Below, in pieces: positions 22,504 to 36,555 of a DNA stretch of 64,000 bases (its first letter is position 1; the number at the start of each line of letters is the position of its first letter). The DNA lies in NCBI GenBank assembly GCA_019916065.1, contig CM034243.1:28422147-28486146 (forward strand), read 5' to 3'. The notes under the pieces are model-generated. The model was not told the origin of the DNA. It was given only the letters and a program-made list of their open reading frames with translations, and ran no database searches. The translations under genes were made by a program, and so were the position numbers. The stretch is from Vitellaria paradoxa (taxonomy: Eukaryota; Streptophyta; Magnoliopsida; Ericales; Sapotaceae).

Positions 22504-23597
22504 ACTATCCAAATTAGTACACCAAATATAACATATTTATTTAAAAAAAAAAAGAAGTAGACCCCATTATATATGGGTGAATTAAATTAAGTAGCTTATA
22601 CATGGGTCTGCCATCAGTACGACAGCATTACCGCCACCACCGCTGGTTGATCAGTCTGGTTATGTATGAACACAACCCATTTATTACCCAAGTTCTAATT
22701 AGTTTAGTTGAAATAAATTACTTGGATGAATAAATTGAACTAATTAAAATCCATTCAATTGTCAATATGGTTCTGTTTTTTTTAATGTAAAATAGTTTTT
22801 TAAAAATAATTTTACTGAAGTTCTTTTTGGAACATTAATAAAATTATTTTTTGAAAAATATTAAATATTAAAACAAAAGGTAGTCAAAGAATTTTATGGG
22901 AATTTAACCAGATATATAATTTATAATGTAAGGTGTATTTGAAGTGATAAAAAGTGAGATAAATTTAGATAAATTATGAGGTTGTAATTCGTAAAGTGAA
23001 ATAAAAAGTAAATAATTTTTAGATATTTTTAAAAATTTTTAGATATTTTCAGAAATTTACGGTAAATTAAATGAAACCATAGTCGAAGTTAACATGATTT
23101 TTTTTTTTTTTTTTTGGGTACCTAGCCACTTCCCACCACTTGATGCCTTCAGATAAGGTAATCCAAGTCCTTTCTCTTTTTGAAATTAGAGAGAGAAAAG
23201 CTAGCACAAAAGAGGACTATCGGGATCGCTATGTATTCACAGTTTTTAATTTTGAAAATTTTTATAGTAAACGTTCTTCAAATATAAAAAGCCATTATAA
23301 CATTAATTCTCTAGTATAAAAAAATATTTAGACTAATTAATGTATAATACTTTTGATCAAAGAATTTATAAAGTTATTTCTTATTCTATTTTAGAAAATC
23401 TCTTTTAATAAAAAAAAAGTTAAAAGTATAATTAGTTAAAACAACATTCAATAGACACGAAGCATGACAAAAACTGACCAACTTAGGAGTTTTAACAGTG
23501 TTTTTTTGTTCTGCACCCTTAATTTCATTATCCAAAAAAAGGGGAAAAAATCATAGTTGATTAATTATGAGTTGCAAGAAACAAAAAAGCATAGACC
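22504..23597. other. AT-rich spacer with a MITE-like copy
   Basis: No gene. At about 22930-23090 there is a copy of the family also seen at 30622-30772 and 50462-50630 (gtgataaaaagtgagataaatttagataa). A T-tract is at 23099-23115. Confidence 0.5.
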
Positions 23598-23654
23598 CAC
23601 CACTCACTTTCCACTGAGTCTTTGAAGAAAGCCACCTTCAGGATCATGAAAAGA

Positions 23655-23687
<33 letters not shown>

Positions 23688-24738
23688 CCTATATATATAT
23701 TATTCCAAAGTCAATTTAAGTAAATGCATGGCTCCACCACGACAATGTAGTTCACAATTTCAATTTTGCCAATCAATCTTTATTTGCTTGAAAGCTTTCG
23801 CTCTGAAACTCTTCATTATGCCATGCCTTGCATGCCATGCTACTAAGCTTTCCGTTGTCGGATGAGTCCTTTTCTGATTCGATCTTCAGTAGTAATTAGG
23901 AGAATTAATTTAATCACGTTTTCACGTTCAAATATTGAATACTTTTTATTTTTGTAAACGCACTCAATGATTGAAATTGTTGAATATATAGAGTATAGCT
24001 ATGATAAAGGAACGTACGTTGTAATGTCAGACCAACCATTATCAAAAATCAGAGAGGTTACATTTAATTTGAATTTCTATTTTTTTTCTTTTTTTTTATT
24101 TTGAGATTCGTGCATGCTTTACAAATATTGAAAATCTATTTGGTTTAATATTTTCTATTTTTCATGTTTTGTTATTTTCTTTATTTCAAGTTTAAGAAGT
24201 ACAGATACGGGATATAGATATGATACAGATAAGACAATTTTATATAAGAAATGAGGATACGAATACAATAGAGATACAGTTAAAAAATATAAATTAATTC
24301 ACAACAAAAGTAATTTAATGTGTAATTTAATATATATAAGTTATAAAATTTTATAATTTTAGAATTAAGTTTTGACTATACTCAAATCTAAGATTTGTTT
24401 TAATAATATATTTGAAGAAAAAATCATAAAATAATAAGATACATCATGTGACATATTCGACACATATTTTAGAGTATCCGAGAAGTATGTGTATCCTATA
24501 CGTGTCTGATATGAATACGTTACCGATTTTGAAGTGTTCATACTCTCTAGTTAGAGTTAAAAAGGTTCAAAATGATTTTTAGTCATTTTGTATTTTATGT
24601 GTAAACTTATTTTTTATTTTTTAAAATAAGTTTTAAAAAATGAGTGATCAAATATATTTGGAGCTGTTTTTTTTTTTTAATACAAAATCATAAGGTCCAA
24701 AGCAGATATATCAAATAGACGTAGAATGATCAAAAGGT

Positions 24739-26435
24739 CACAAAAACATTAATTGATAAAGGTTACAGTAGGAAATTTATAATGATTACGGTTTTAGAAA
24801 AAATGTGATAAAGATTTATAAACTAAATTTTTTATTTCAGTTTAATTAAAAAATTGAGTACAAAGTTACTTTTGATACTTTTCATCTCAATTTTGTTAAA
24901 ACCGTGATTGAAAAGAAAACACAAGATAAAAAATCAATAGAATTATCTCTAGAAAAAAATCGAGGTAAAAGTGTAAAGAAAATCATATAGCAAAGAGGTG
25001 AGATAAAAGAATGAAAAATAATATTGTTATTTCTTTTTTAATATCGCATTCAAAAATAAGTTTGTTTATTATTTTATATGATTTAAATTGGATTTCATAA
25101 ATTTTATTAAAATATTTATTTATTAATTTTAATTAATTTAATATGCTATAAGGACCACAATCATAGATCAATAAATAAAAATGTTCTTAGATTAATGTTA
25201 AAACTAAATTTACAGAATCAAATTTAAATAATGCTAAATGTGTAATTATTTTTTCTAATAAATATATGAAAGTATCTTTCATAATTTGTAGGACTTATAA
25301 CAAAGTGAATATTAAATATTTAATATCTAACAAATGTCTAGTATATCTTTAATATTAATTATGTTAAAGTGACATTATTTTATATTTCATTGGAAGTGAT
25401 AAAAATTTGGAAATAAGAATAATAAAAAATTTCATTTTTTTTGTCTTTTGGGAACTAATTTTTGAATATAATCACTAAAAATATTTTTTGTATTACAAAT
25501 CAATTCTTAACTAATTTTCAAAAATTTTATTTTGAATAATAATTTCCTAAAACTAAAACTAAATGCGGCCCAATTACTTTTAAAAATATAATACAAAATA
25601 AAGAAAAATATATTATAAATAGTGAGTCATGATTAAATATGTGCTATGTAAAAAAATTAAAGAAAAATAAGAAAAAGATTTAAGATCTTTAATTAAATAT
25701 GATATATATTCATAAATTATTTATTAAATATTTGTATGGTTTTACATATTGGTTATGATATCAAATTACTCCAAAAAGTTAAAATAATTCAATAAAAGTA
25801 ATTTTTTTGGTCAATTTTCCCAATCAATTGATGAGGAAAAGTGTTACTTTTAGTTACTAATTAGTCGACAAAAATAATAATAAATTACTGTAAAAATACT
25901 TAAAAGAATTGGTCGGTAAAAATGATAAAAATTTGTTTATATATATTAATGTGTAAAATATATATGCAAATGATAGTTTAGACTAACAGTCAATCACATT
26001 GGCTTCCAAAGTAATGACATGAGTCCAATTCTCAGTAATAACAAAAAAATGTCAAATACATAAAGTTGTCATGATGACGAGGGCGCCACATGGTGCCACG
26101 ATGGCATGATAACAGATTGTCATGTAAATTTTAATTATTTTTAAAATTAACCCATTTTTTAGCGTAATCATTTGTTTATATTTGACCACAGTTTTTTAAA
26201 AAAAGTGAGATCGAAACCTATAAAAAATCATGTAAAATTTTTTTCATCTCGATTTTACTATAAAAGATCACGTTTTTAGTGTGTGATTGTTATAAATTTT
26301 TTATCATAGTTGTATGCCGTGATGGAAAAGAAATAACTTGCAATTTCACTTGAATCAACTATGCTTTTATGATCGAGATAGAAAGAGAAATACTATATCT
26401 AAAAACTATAATATTTTTGCATTTTTGTAGTAGTG
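24739..26435. mobile_element. CACTA-like (EnSpm) non-autonomous element, 1,697 bp
   Basis: Ends are CACAAAAAC... at the left and ...GTAGTAGTG at the right (reverse complement CACTACTAC, the usual CACTA terminus). It is flanked by a 3-bp duplication ggt (24736-24738 and 26436-26438). Copy 2 of the surrounding duplication has the unoccupied site. Subterminal regions contain repeated aaaaccgtgat and gatcacgttttt motifs in opposite orientation. No transposase ORF. Confidence 0.72.
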
Positions 26436-26465
26436 GGTCATAAGCGCCTGAGTGGTAAATAATTT

Positions 26466-26650
26466 TTTTTGATGAAAGCAATGGTATGTATATGATACTA
26501 CCGTAAATAAGAGCCTAATCAAAATGCATATATTGGTCATATTAGTTAAATAATCTTTTGATGAAAACAAATGTATATATATGATACTTCCGTAAATAAG
26601 AGCCTAATCAAAATGCATATATTTGTCACATTAGTTATTTAATCTTTATC
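26466..26650 (+). repeat. Roughly 90-bp tandem repeat, two units
   Basis: Units share atgatact(a/t)ccgtaaataag and gagcctaatcaaaatgcatat. The same pair occurs in duplication copy 2 at about 28575-28760. Confidence 0.7.
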
Positions 26651-27371
26651 AATTTAACATGCATTTTGTCTCATTAATCTTTGAATCTTCAGAGTCGGCA
26701 ATGTTTTGACCAATTCAAAGCTGAGACTTAAAAAGCACGAATATGAATGTGCGTGGGATGGAATCCATTTAGGTATATACACCAATATAATTTTTAAAGA
26801 ATAAAGATAAAAATAAAGATAGGAACACAATAAAATTATAATTAGAAAATATATATTTTTATAAATTTCTGTTAGCTATGTACATGCATATAATATTTAA
26901 ATTAAAATTAATTCAGTCTTTAATTTAACATACAAAGTCAAATGATTCTACGATTGTAAACTTTTAGCTATAAGTTTATTTTGATATTATTATTATTTGA
27001 TAATTTAGGGTGTTGGGTCTATTCTGCAAGTAAGAGTGGAAATTAGTCGAGTTGAACTAAGTTTTAGTTTATTCGAGTTTAGCTCAAACTATTTATACTG
27101 AACTTGAACACGATTTAAACTTTCTTATAGGTTTGGAGTTCAATAAAGAAAAATTTAAACTTGAAATCAGCTCATGAGTAGTTCGATTAAATCAGAATGA
27201 CGTTATTTTAATATAAAATATAATAAATGAAATATTATAAAAAAATATAATAATGATATTATTAAAAAATATAAAAATACTGTAAATATATATGCATATT
27301 ATTTTATCAAACCAGTATACAAGATTTTGAGTCCAACTTTACTAGGTTCAAGTTTAAAGTTTGGAGCTGTA

Positions 27372-29490
27372 AACCCACCATCTCACTTGCCTCTGAGTCA
27401 TTGAAGAAAGCCACCTTCAGGATCATTAAAAGATCTATATATTACTTATATATATATATATGTATATATATACTCAAGGTCAATTTAAGTAAATGCACGG
27501 CTCCACCATGACCATGGAGTTCACACTTTCAATTTTATCAATCAATCTTTATTTGCTTGAAAGCTTTCGTTTTGAAACTATTTATTATGCCATGCCATGC
27601 AGCCATGCCAGTTTATAAGCTTTCCTTTGTCGGATGAGTCCTTTTCTGATTCCGTCTTCAGTAGTAATTAGGACGAATTAATTTAATCACGTTTTCACGG
27701 TCAAATATTGAATACTTTTTATTTTTGTAAACGCACTCAATGACTGAAATTGTTGAATATATAGGGCATAGTTATGACAAAGGAACGTACGTTGTAATGT
27801 CAGACCAACCATCATCACAAATCATAGAGGTTACATTTAATTTACATTCTATATATTTTTATTTTTTATTTTGAGATTCATGCATGTTTTAAAAATATTG
27901 AAAATCCATTTAGTTTGATATTTTTTATTTTTTATATTTTAACATTTTCTTTATTTCGAGTTTAAAAAGTATAGATATAGACACGGGATATAAATGATAC
28001 AAATAAGACAATTTTGTAAAAAAGAATGAAAATACAAACACGACAGAGATACAGCTAAAGAATATAAATTTTGTATATTTTTATTGACTATGTAAGTGAA
28101 TATAACATTCACACTAAAATTAATTTAATATATAATTAAATATATAAGTTATAAGATTTTATAATTTTACAATTAAGTTTCGACTACTCAAATTTAAGAT
28201 TTGTCTTAATAATATTTGAAGAAAAAATGATAAAATAATAAGACATGTCACGTGGTGTATTCGACATGCATCTGAAGGTGTTCGAGAAGTATCTGTATCC
28301 TATACGTGTCTGATATGGATATGTTACCTATTTTAAAATGTCCATGCTCCCTAGTTAGAGTCAGAGAGATTCAAAATAATTTGGTCATTTATATTTTATA
28401 TATAAACTTATTTTTAATTTTTTAAAATAGGTTTTGAAAAATGAGTGACTACATACATTTGAAACTGTTTTCCTTTTTTCTTTAAAAAAAATAAAAATAA
28501 AAAATTCAAAACAGATACATCAATATATGTAGAATGATCGAATGGTCATAAATGTCTGTATATACGGTAAATAATTTTTTTGATGATATATATATATATA
28601 TATATATGATACTACCCTAAATAAAAGCCTAATCAAACTGCATACATTTGTCATATTAGTTAAATAATCTTTTGATGAAAACACTTGTATATGTATGATA
28701 CAACCGTAAATAAGAACCTAATCAAAATGCATATATTTGTCATATTAGTTATTTAATCTTTATCAATTTAACATGCATTTTGTCTCATTAATCTTTGAAT
28801 CTTCAGAGTCGGCAATGTTTGACCAATTCAAAGCTGAGACTTAAAAAGCACGAATATGAATGTGCGTGGGATGGAATCCATTTAGGTATATACACCAATA
28901 TAATTTTTAAAGAATAAAGATAAAAATAAAGATAGGAACACAATAAAATTATAATTAGAAAATATATATTTTTATAAATTTCTGTTAGCTATGTACATGC
29001 ATATAATATTTAAATTAAAATTAATTCAGTCTTTAATTTAACATACAAAGTCAAATGATTCTACGATTGTAAACTTTTAGCTATAAGTTTATTTTGATAT
29101 TATTATTATTTGATAATTTAGGGTGTTGGGTCTATTCTGCAAGTAAGAGTGGAAATTAGTCGAGTTGAACTAAGTTTTAGTTTATTCGAGTTTAGCTCAA
29201 ACTATTTATACTGAACTTGAACACGATTTAAACTTTCTTATAGGTTTGGAGTTCAATAAAGAAAAATTTAAACTTGAAATCAGCTCATGAGTAGTTCGAT
29301 TAAATCAGAATGACGTTATTTTAATATAAAATATAATAAATGAAATATTATAAAAATATAATAATGATATTATTAAAAAATATAATAATATTGTAAAATG
29401 TATATATATATATATATATTATTTTATTGAATCAATTCACAAGTTTTAGACTCAAACTTTTCTAAATTCAAGCTTAAAGCTCAAAGTTAA
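27372..29490 (+). repeat. Tandem segmental duplication, copy 2 (no insert)
   Basis: Colinear with copy 1. The left kilobase has clear substitutions and indels against copy 1, while about 28746-29360 looks almost identical to 26636-27250. It gives the empty-site sequence for the insert in copy 1 (aatggtcataaatgtctg). Confidence 0.75.
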
Positions 29491-32016
29491 ACGAGTCATA
29501 CATCAAATTTGATTCGAATTATTTTTAGTCACTAACAGAGAGATTTTTCATGAATAGTTTGATTGGTTTCCATCCTTATTTGTAAACATGTTGACTAATT
29601 TTTGAGTTTTAAAATATTAATAATTGGTTAAGGCTCGAGTGACCAAATTTAAAATTATTTTAATTATATGATTAAATAAATTAAAATTGATAAAGTAATT
29701 GACACGCTACATAAATGTACGATATATATATATATATATATACATGTATATTAAAGTGTAAATGATTCCCAGGTTTGACAGCGAGAAGGGCCTATGGGAA
29801 TTTGGTGCTCCAAAGAAATCATTTTTACAATTTAAATCTCTTTTAATCAAAGCATCGGCCGTTCTTATTCATGTGGTTACCATTTGTGTCCTTGGAGATG
29901 TCATTTTCTAATTATAAGGTCAAATTTTTTCCAACTTCAATTCAATTGCCACTGTTATTGAAAATGATATGTATATAATTATTTGAATGTTATTATCATT
30001 ATTATTTGAATTAATTTGGTGATTTTTGACTGACAATGGGACGGTTTGAATTCTAAATCTCCACATAAGTCATAAGTTGAAAGGTAAAATACTATATTTT
30101 TTTTTTGAAAATAATATATTACTAGACTATTCTCAGGAAAAAAAGATTAATTGTCTGTTTGGTTTATGTGAACTAATTAATTTAATTAAAACGAAATCCA
30201 TCAAAATGACTTTTAATTACAAGAAGAGTTATTCTATTTTCCTTTTTGTAATTATTATTTTTAAGAAGGAAAATACTATTTTATAAAAAATAACATCATG
30301 ATCATATATATATATATATTTAAATTAAAGTACATCTTACAATGGATGTTCTCATTTAAATATAAGCTATAACGTGTTAATTAGGAAAGATTACTTTTTG
30401 TAATTAGGCTGAACGCACGTGCACACCCCACTGCAAAAGAAAAGAAAATTAAAGGAAAACAAAAGTAGAACCTCAATCAGATTTTTATCATCTTTAATTT
30501 TCTGCCACGGATTACAAGAAGATTTATCTGCAACGGATGCCACTGGAATCTTGAAAAGGAACCCTCACCCCTCTTTTTTTTTTTTTTAATTTATTTCTTT
30601 TTTATTTGGACATGACTTTGGGATGCGTTTGGGGTAATAAAAAATGAGATAAAATGAAATAAAATGAGATAAGTTGTGAGTTCATAATTCATGTAGTGAG
30701 ATAACAAGTAAATATTTTTTAGTATTTTTCACTATTTTTCAGAATTTTTTGCCACTCCAAACGAAACCTTCGGTGCCTCTCCCTTATAACTGGAGTGTTT
30801 GGTTAGTTAACAAGTACAGAAAAAATATAAAGATTTGATATAAAAGTAATATATAATGAAATTTAATTAAAAAAATAAAAAAATTAATAAATATTAATGA
30901 ATCTTACACTCCCAATAAAATGCAAATAGGGTGAATAATTGAAGCGGACTTGGTTGGGGTCCGTGTCAGTCTCCGTGGTGAATTTAAGAGTCTTGTTAAG
31001 AGAGACACAATTAGTGGTGAATTCCTAGTTTGATGTTTGGGGATGAGAGTTAAAAATTACATACAAAAGGCAGTTAAAAATTTTGAAAAAAAAAATATAG
31101 AGGTAACCTTTACAAATTAAAAGGAATATTTAGAATTCTCACTAAAATTATATTAGATTGTCAAAAATTTTTTGAAACTATTCACCACTACAAGTAGATC
31201 AATAAAACACTAGGTCAATAGAGCATGAAATTTCTGAGTAGCAGTTCAGTAACATAATTGTAAAAAAGATATCTAACACGTAATAACATATTAGTAGAAA
31301 GGATATCCACGACGTGATGTCTAATTAATCAACTAGCTTGAAATACTAATCTCAGTAATGAGTCCGCATTGGTCAAAGTATTTTGATTAGTATTACTTAA
31401 GGTGAGTCTATTTACATTCTACAAATGGATTCTTACACTCTACTTTGTTTTTTCATTAATTAAAATTACACAATTACTTACATTTTTGTTCACAAGTGCT
31501 TTTCAAACTTATAATATCATAAAAATTCTTATAAAAACCTTAATCTAATATATAATTATAATTTCATAAATATATTTATCTCATAATAGAAATTATTCTT
31601 AAAAACACATATATAAGGCAACTTATCAATTTTTTTTTTAAATATTTTGATAAGTGGCCAAGCAATTACAATCTATTTTTTTTTTTTTGGAAAAAAATTC
31701 ACTTATGCAAATGAATTACATTACTATGATAAAAATTTCTAAGTGTATATTTTTAAAAAAATATTTTCTATTATAACAAATTTAAATTAAGTTTTCAAAA
31801 GAAAGATATTATTATTTGTTTATAAATTTATCAGTGCACTTAAAAGTTAATTTTTTCAGTTCATTGATTTTTTTAGTTAGATATTTTTTGGTAGTCTTAT
31901 TTTTTATTTTTTTTGTACATGAATTGTGAGAAAAAAAAAGTCAATGTTTATATTTGAATTTAGGATTAGTGAAACGTTAGTAGGGGTAAAGGATAATTAA
32001 AAATTTAAAATTTATG
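29491..32016. other. AT-rich intergenic DNA
   Basis: No gene. AT microsatellites at about 29723-29742 and 30306-30320, a T-tract at 30573-30588, and a MITE at 30622-30772. Confidence 0.55.
30622..30772. mobile_element. Short MITE (ggatgcgtttgg family)
   Basis: Left ggatgcgtttggggt pairs with right actccaaacgaaacc. The interior has repeated aaaatgagataa units and tttttcactatttttcag. Relatives lie at about 22930-23090 and 50462-50630. Confidence 0.6.
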
Positions 32017-35000
32017 AGTTGTATAATAACCCGGATTTTTATATTAAGGTAAATAGGAGATTGTTGATGAGTTTAGTACATAGTGGGTTGTTAATTGATT
32101 GATGAAAGATATTAAGAATTTAAATTGTTGATTTTTAACAAGTTTAGATGAAAATGGTGTGTTAGTTTGATTAATGTGGGTCATTAGGAAGGTAGTCAGT
32201 CAAAGTTTTGGGGAAAAAGGAACTTAATTTTTAGACTTAGCTATTTTTGGCATGAAAATGGAGCTGAGGGGTGCCCATGCTCCTTGTGGGGCGCCCATGG
32301 TCATAGTGGGGCACTCATGAATGCATGTGGAGTGCCCATGAGGTTCAACAGAATGTCAGACAGGATTAATTGTTTCAATCACTTGTTTGTCACTTTTTTG
32401 GTCTCGTTCGTGCAAGGCTATGAGAGCAAGGGAGAAAGGGAGGTTTCTGTAGCAAGCTTAGGCACCAAGCTAAGGCTTAAGTATATGCGTATATGAGAGA
32501 AGAGAGAGAAAGTTTAGTTGTTAGAAGACGAAAACCAAAAATGAGAAGAGCCGAATGAGGCCAAGGATTAGTAAGTGGTCCAAACCTCAATCAAATCCAA
32601 ATTGGTTTTGTAGAAATGAAATTGAACTCTTATTAAACATGTTTATGCAATCGGTTTGTGGTTAAGATCAAAGATTGGAGTGTACGATCTACTCGAAGTT
32701 GGAAGCTTGTGATCGGAGGCTCACTGTCTTTGAGTTCCACTTTGTTCAAGGCTTGAGGTAGGGATTTTTTGCCGCCTATTTGCATATATGAGATGGGAAG
32801 AGTTAGAAGAATGTTGTTGTGATATTTATTTAAGGATTTGAAAGTAGGAGGAGATGATTTGAATGGTATAATATATGTGTACATATATACGTATTGGTTG
32901 GACACAAAATTTTGATTTGATGAAATGGATGAATTAAACTTGGTCTTGATTATCTTTTTAGAGCCTTTTGGACCCTAAACAACACCTAGAAACAAGTTTT
33001 TGAACTAAAGAGTGGATTTGGCAAACTTTGAAACTCAAAATATTGTGATAAAACTCGGATGGAATAAAGTAACCTCTCTGTACACAGAGGGGCGCCCATG
33101 ACCCTTGAGGGGTTCTCATAAACCTTGATGGGTGCTGGTGACCCCCGTCCAGAATGCCCAGTTTGTTTCTTTGCTTGAAAACTTATATATTTCAGTGCTA
33201 GCCTTTATGACATTAAATGGACAACCTAGAGTAATTAAATAGGTGAAAAGTATATGAATTAAAGTGTGAAAAGAAATACTTGGATAGAGTGATTGATTTT
33301 TAAGATATGTTTAGTATTGCTTTAATGTTAAACTTATGAGTACACATCTTATACTTAATATATGCTTCATATAGAATTGTTTCAATATTGTTAATAGGAC
33401 TTTAGTGATGTTTGATTATAAAATAAGTTGAGATTATGTTAGTGGGGTGAAGAAATAAGGGAATGAACGGATAATATGTTAATGTGATAGTGCAATAAGT
33501 TGAGATTGTTGAAATGATTGATTATGGTGGTATAAATTATTGATGATATGATAAAATGTAATGGAACAATACTAAATGGTATGAAATGAGATATTAACGA
33601 TGGGAATGTTTGGATGGGAGATATTTAATGTAATAACCTGAATTTTTTTTCCTTAATTAAATTGCTTAAGTGTGGTCGTGATACTTGTTATAATAAAAAT
33701 CTGGAAAATTGAGGATTTGAAAATTTTTGGAATTGGTTGGAAAAATTTTCGGATTTAATTTCACCCTATGTGGGAGTTTAATGTAGATTTCTAAAATTTT
33801 TATCCAAACACTTCTTAGCCCAATTACTTATTTGGTTCAAACCAAGACCATTAACCCATGGGTCAACCCTTTTCTTTGACTCACCTCAACTCACTTCAAC
33901 TCACTTTATCACTCAATGAATTGACTCATGAATAGTTGCTCTAAATTATTTCCCGACAACTTCATTTCCATCTTCCATACACTCTCACCACCTTTCAAAA
34001 TTATTTGACTAATTGGACAAAGAGAAGACCCACATTGATGACCTTAAAGCATCTTTTTCAAATTATTTAACAAACAAGATTTAAAACATTTTGTTTGAAA
34101 GCTAGCATGATTTAAAGCATTTGGTTAAATTGTCAAAAAGCTAGTATGATTGTTTAAATTTGTCAAAAAGTTAGCTTGATTCCCGGATCATGCCACCTCC
34201 ATACATCTTCCCCAATGCTTTTCTTTAATGATATGGTTAGATAGTCAAAAAGTAAGCATGATTCTTGGATCATGCTACCAATTGTATAGGCATGATCTTA
34301 CCTTAGTTGATTTTTTCTCCACTAATAATTTTCTCTACACTCCCTATAAATTGTGTGTCTTCCAAGAGAAGAAAATAAGAGAGAAATAATAATAAATTAT
34401 TGATTAGTGAGACTGAAGATTTGGTGTTGTTGGGAGGAAGAAGAAAGGCTTGGAATTTTCCAATTTGGGTGGTGTTCAAAGCTAACTCATTTTTCCTTCT
34501 CAGACTTGGTCATTAATATCTTCATTGAGGTAGGATGATGAATCTCCTAAAATATATTTGATGCATTTTTTGGTTTGAAGTATGAAACTTAATTGTGATA
34601 AAAATAAATACCCGTATATTGGGGGTAGGGAAGCCAAAATTTTGACTAAAGTAACTCAGTATGCTGACAGCTCTCTATTTGTAACTTCTTATGTGCTTCT
34701 AACCCCTAAAACGGTGGAATTAGGCTTTGGCTAAAACATAAAAGTTGTAACCCTTTCAGTTTTCTTTTCAACCCAAAAAGAATTGCATCAATCCGATTTG
34801 TGAGTCAAAAGTTATGCCCAAAATACTGAGCACGTGTAAAACTGTATTTTCTGGACAAACTGAATTCAAAGCTGTTTTTGTACCTTTAGACCTTAAAATT
34901 TTAAAAAGTGTAAAACATGAAAGTTGTAGGTATTGAAGTCTAGTTTCTACAGATATAAAGTTTATAGATATTGGAGTCTTGCTCTATTTTATATGAATTT

Positions 35001-35654
35001 TCTTTCAAGCTGCTATTCTGCTTAGCTTTAATTGATGCTTGTTTGGATTTGTTTAGAATATTATGTTTAAAGATTTATTTAAATTTCCAATTTCCTTCTG
35101 TTAGTTATTGTCATGTTAATAATTTCTATTGATATGAAATTATTTTAAACTAGATATTATGTATTATTTGACACTCTAATATTGATGATAATTGACTTAG
35201 ATAATCAGTTTCATCATGGATAGTTGGATGACTTATTCAAACTAAAATGCTAGTATTTGATAAAATGCCCAAAAGAAACAATGGACTTGTTCTTTTCTCA
35301 TTTGGTCTTTCTTAAATGAATTTGATTTATTTTTGGCATTGTTTTGTCAACCTAGCAAGTTATATAATTATATTTTTATGATTAAGTGAATTAAATGAAA
35401 CTCATTTAATACCTTCCTAAACATTGGGATAATTCTGTGGACATTTGTGGATATCTTGAAGCCAAAAACCTATGATAAGGGTTTGGTTATAAATAAGATG
35501 ATGATTGAAAATTTATTTAAATTATTTTTGAATAAAATAAAACTTATCAATTTTGCTAAAAATTAAATATAAGTCCAAGAGCTATTTATTATCTTCATAT
35601 TCCATAAAATAATAAAATAAAAGGTAAAAGGAGCAAAAACCGAGATTTGCAGCC

Positions 35655-35726
35655 AATGAGGTTCGAACTTGCGACTTTAAATCGCAATTAGGGTCGCCCA
35701 CCCACTAAGCTACCAACCTCGGCCTA
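35655..35726 (-). other. tRNA-like module 1 in the inner solo LTR (antisense)
   Basis: On the minus strand: ggccgaggttggtagctta (box A-like) then gtcgcaagttcgaacct (box B with the canonical ttcga core). About 72 bp apart end to end. Too imperfect for a functional tRNA; more likely a SINE or tRNA insert fixed in the LTR family. Confidence 0.55.
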
Positions 35727-36492
35727 ATTAATATATCATTAGAAATAATTTTATTCTTATCAAATTTGGTACGGTAAGTTTGTCAAAACAATTAACTAAA
35801 ATACTAATTTGTATTCTAAATTTTTTTTTACTTGCTAATTGTTAATTTACATATAGTGCCTACCTTTATGATAATGATATTGATGACTATGTTAAATCTT
35901 TGATTTATTGAGAATTACTATTAAAGTATGGATATAGATAAAGTGCTTAAAAATATATTGCATGTGACTAAATAATCTCACTTTTGATTCATCGCCCGGG
36001 AACATTGCCGGTTGTTATTAAAAATGTCTGATTTCCATACAAGGTACCATTGGAATGTAAAAGGGTGAGTAGAAATTAAGGCACTTGGTGCTAAAGCTGT
36101 TTTTTTGGCAATGGGGTGATGGGTGGGTAGAAATGGCCTTTTAGATGAAGATGGGAACATGCATTTTATTTGGGAGATGCTCCCTTCTGACCTGGCCAGT
36201 CAGGTAGCCGGTCGCGACGGCTAGGTTTTTGGTAGGTGACACCGTCGGTATGCATTGGATGCTAAGCCCGTAAAGTCACTGGTTTCTAAGGCTGGGGGTA
36301 GAGGAGGATAGGAGTATGATTATCTTAGGAGGATTTAGATTAAACTTCTTTACAAAATTTTATTGTGACTAGCAACCTCTCTTGTTATGTACGAATGACG
36401 TGTTGGAATTATTTAATTATATTTAATTCCTCTCGATTAATATTTTATAAATATATATATATATATATATATGTATGAAACCTGTATCGCTA

Positions 36493-36555
36493 CGGGGTTT
36501 GATCCCGAGACCTTGAAGATCTAAATCTGAGATCCCTACCACTGCGACATAGACT
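36493..36555 (-). other. tRNA-like module 2 in the inner solo LTR (antisense)
   Basis: On the minus strand: gtcgcagtggtagggatct (D-arm-like), then ggtctcgggatcaaacccc, where cggg/cccg could close a T-arm with a 7-nt loop (atcaaac). The degraded counterpart is at 19590-19655. Confidence 0.5.

Larger units (their letters stand above)
23598..27371 (+). repeat. Tandem segmental duplication, copy 1 (contains insert)
   Basis: Begins acccaccactcac and continues gagtctttgaagaaagccac; the same order is found from 27372. After the 1.7-kb insert (24739-26435) is removed, the copy is about 2.1 kb. The right edge cuts through a MITE that is complete in copy 2. No gene inside. Confidence 0.75.

Noticed and set aside
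32284..32496. 70-codon ORF with Gly-Ala-His start
   Set aside because: Lies in the outer solo LTR over a gggcgcccatg-type repeat.
35655..35726. Functional tRNA gene
   Set aside because: Arms do not pair well enough and the sequence is repeated, diverged, in another LTR; a tRNA-like module fits better.
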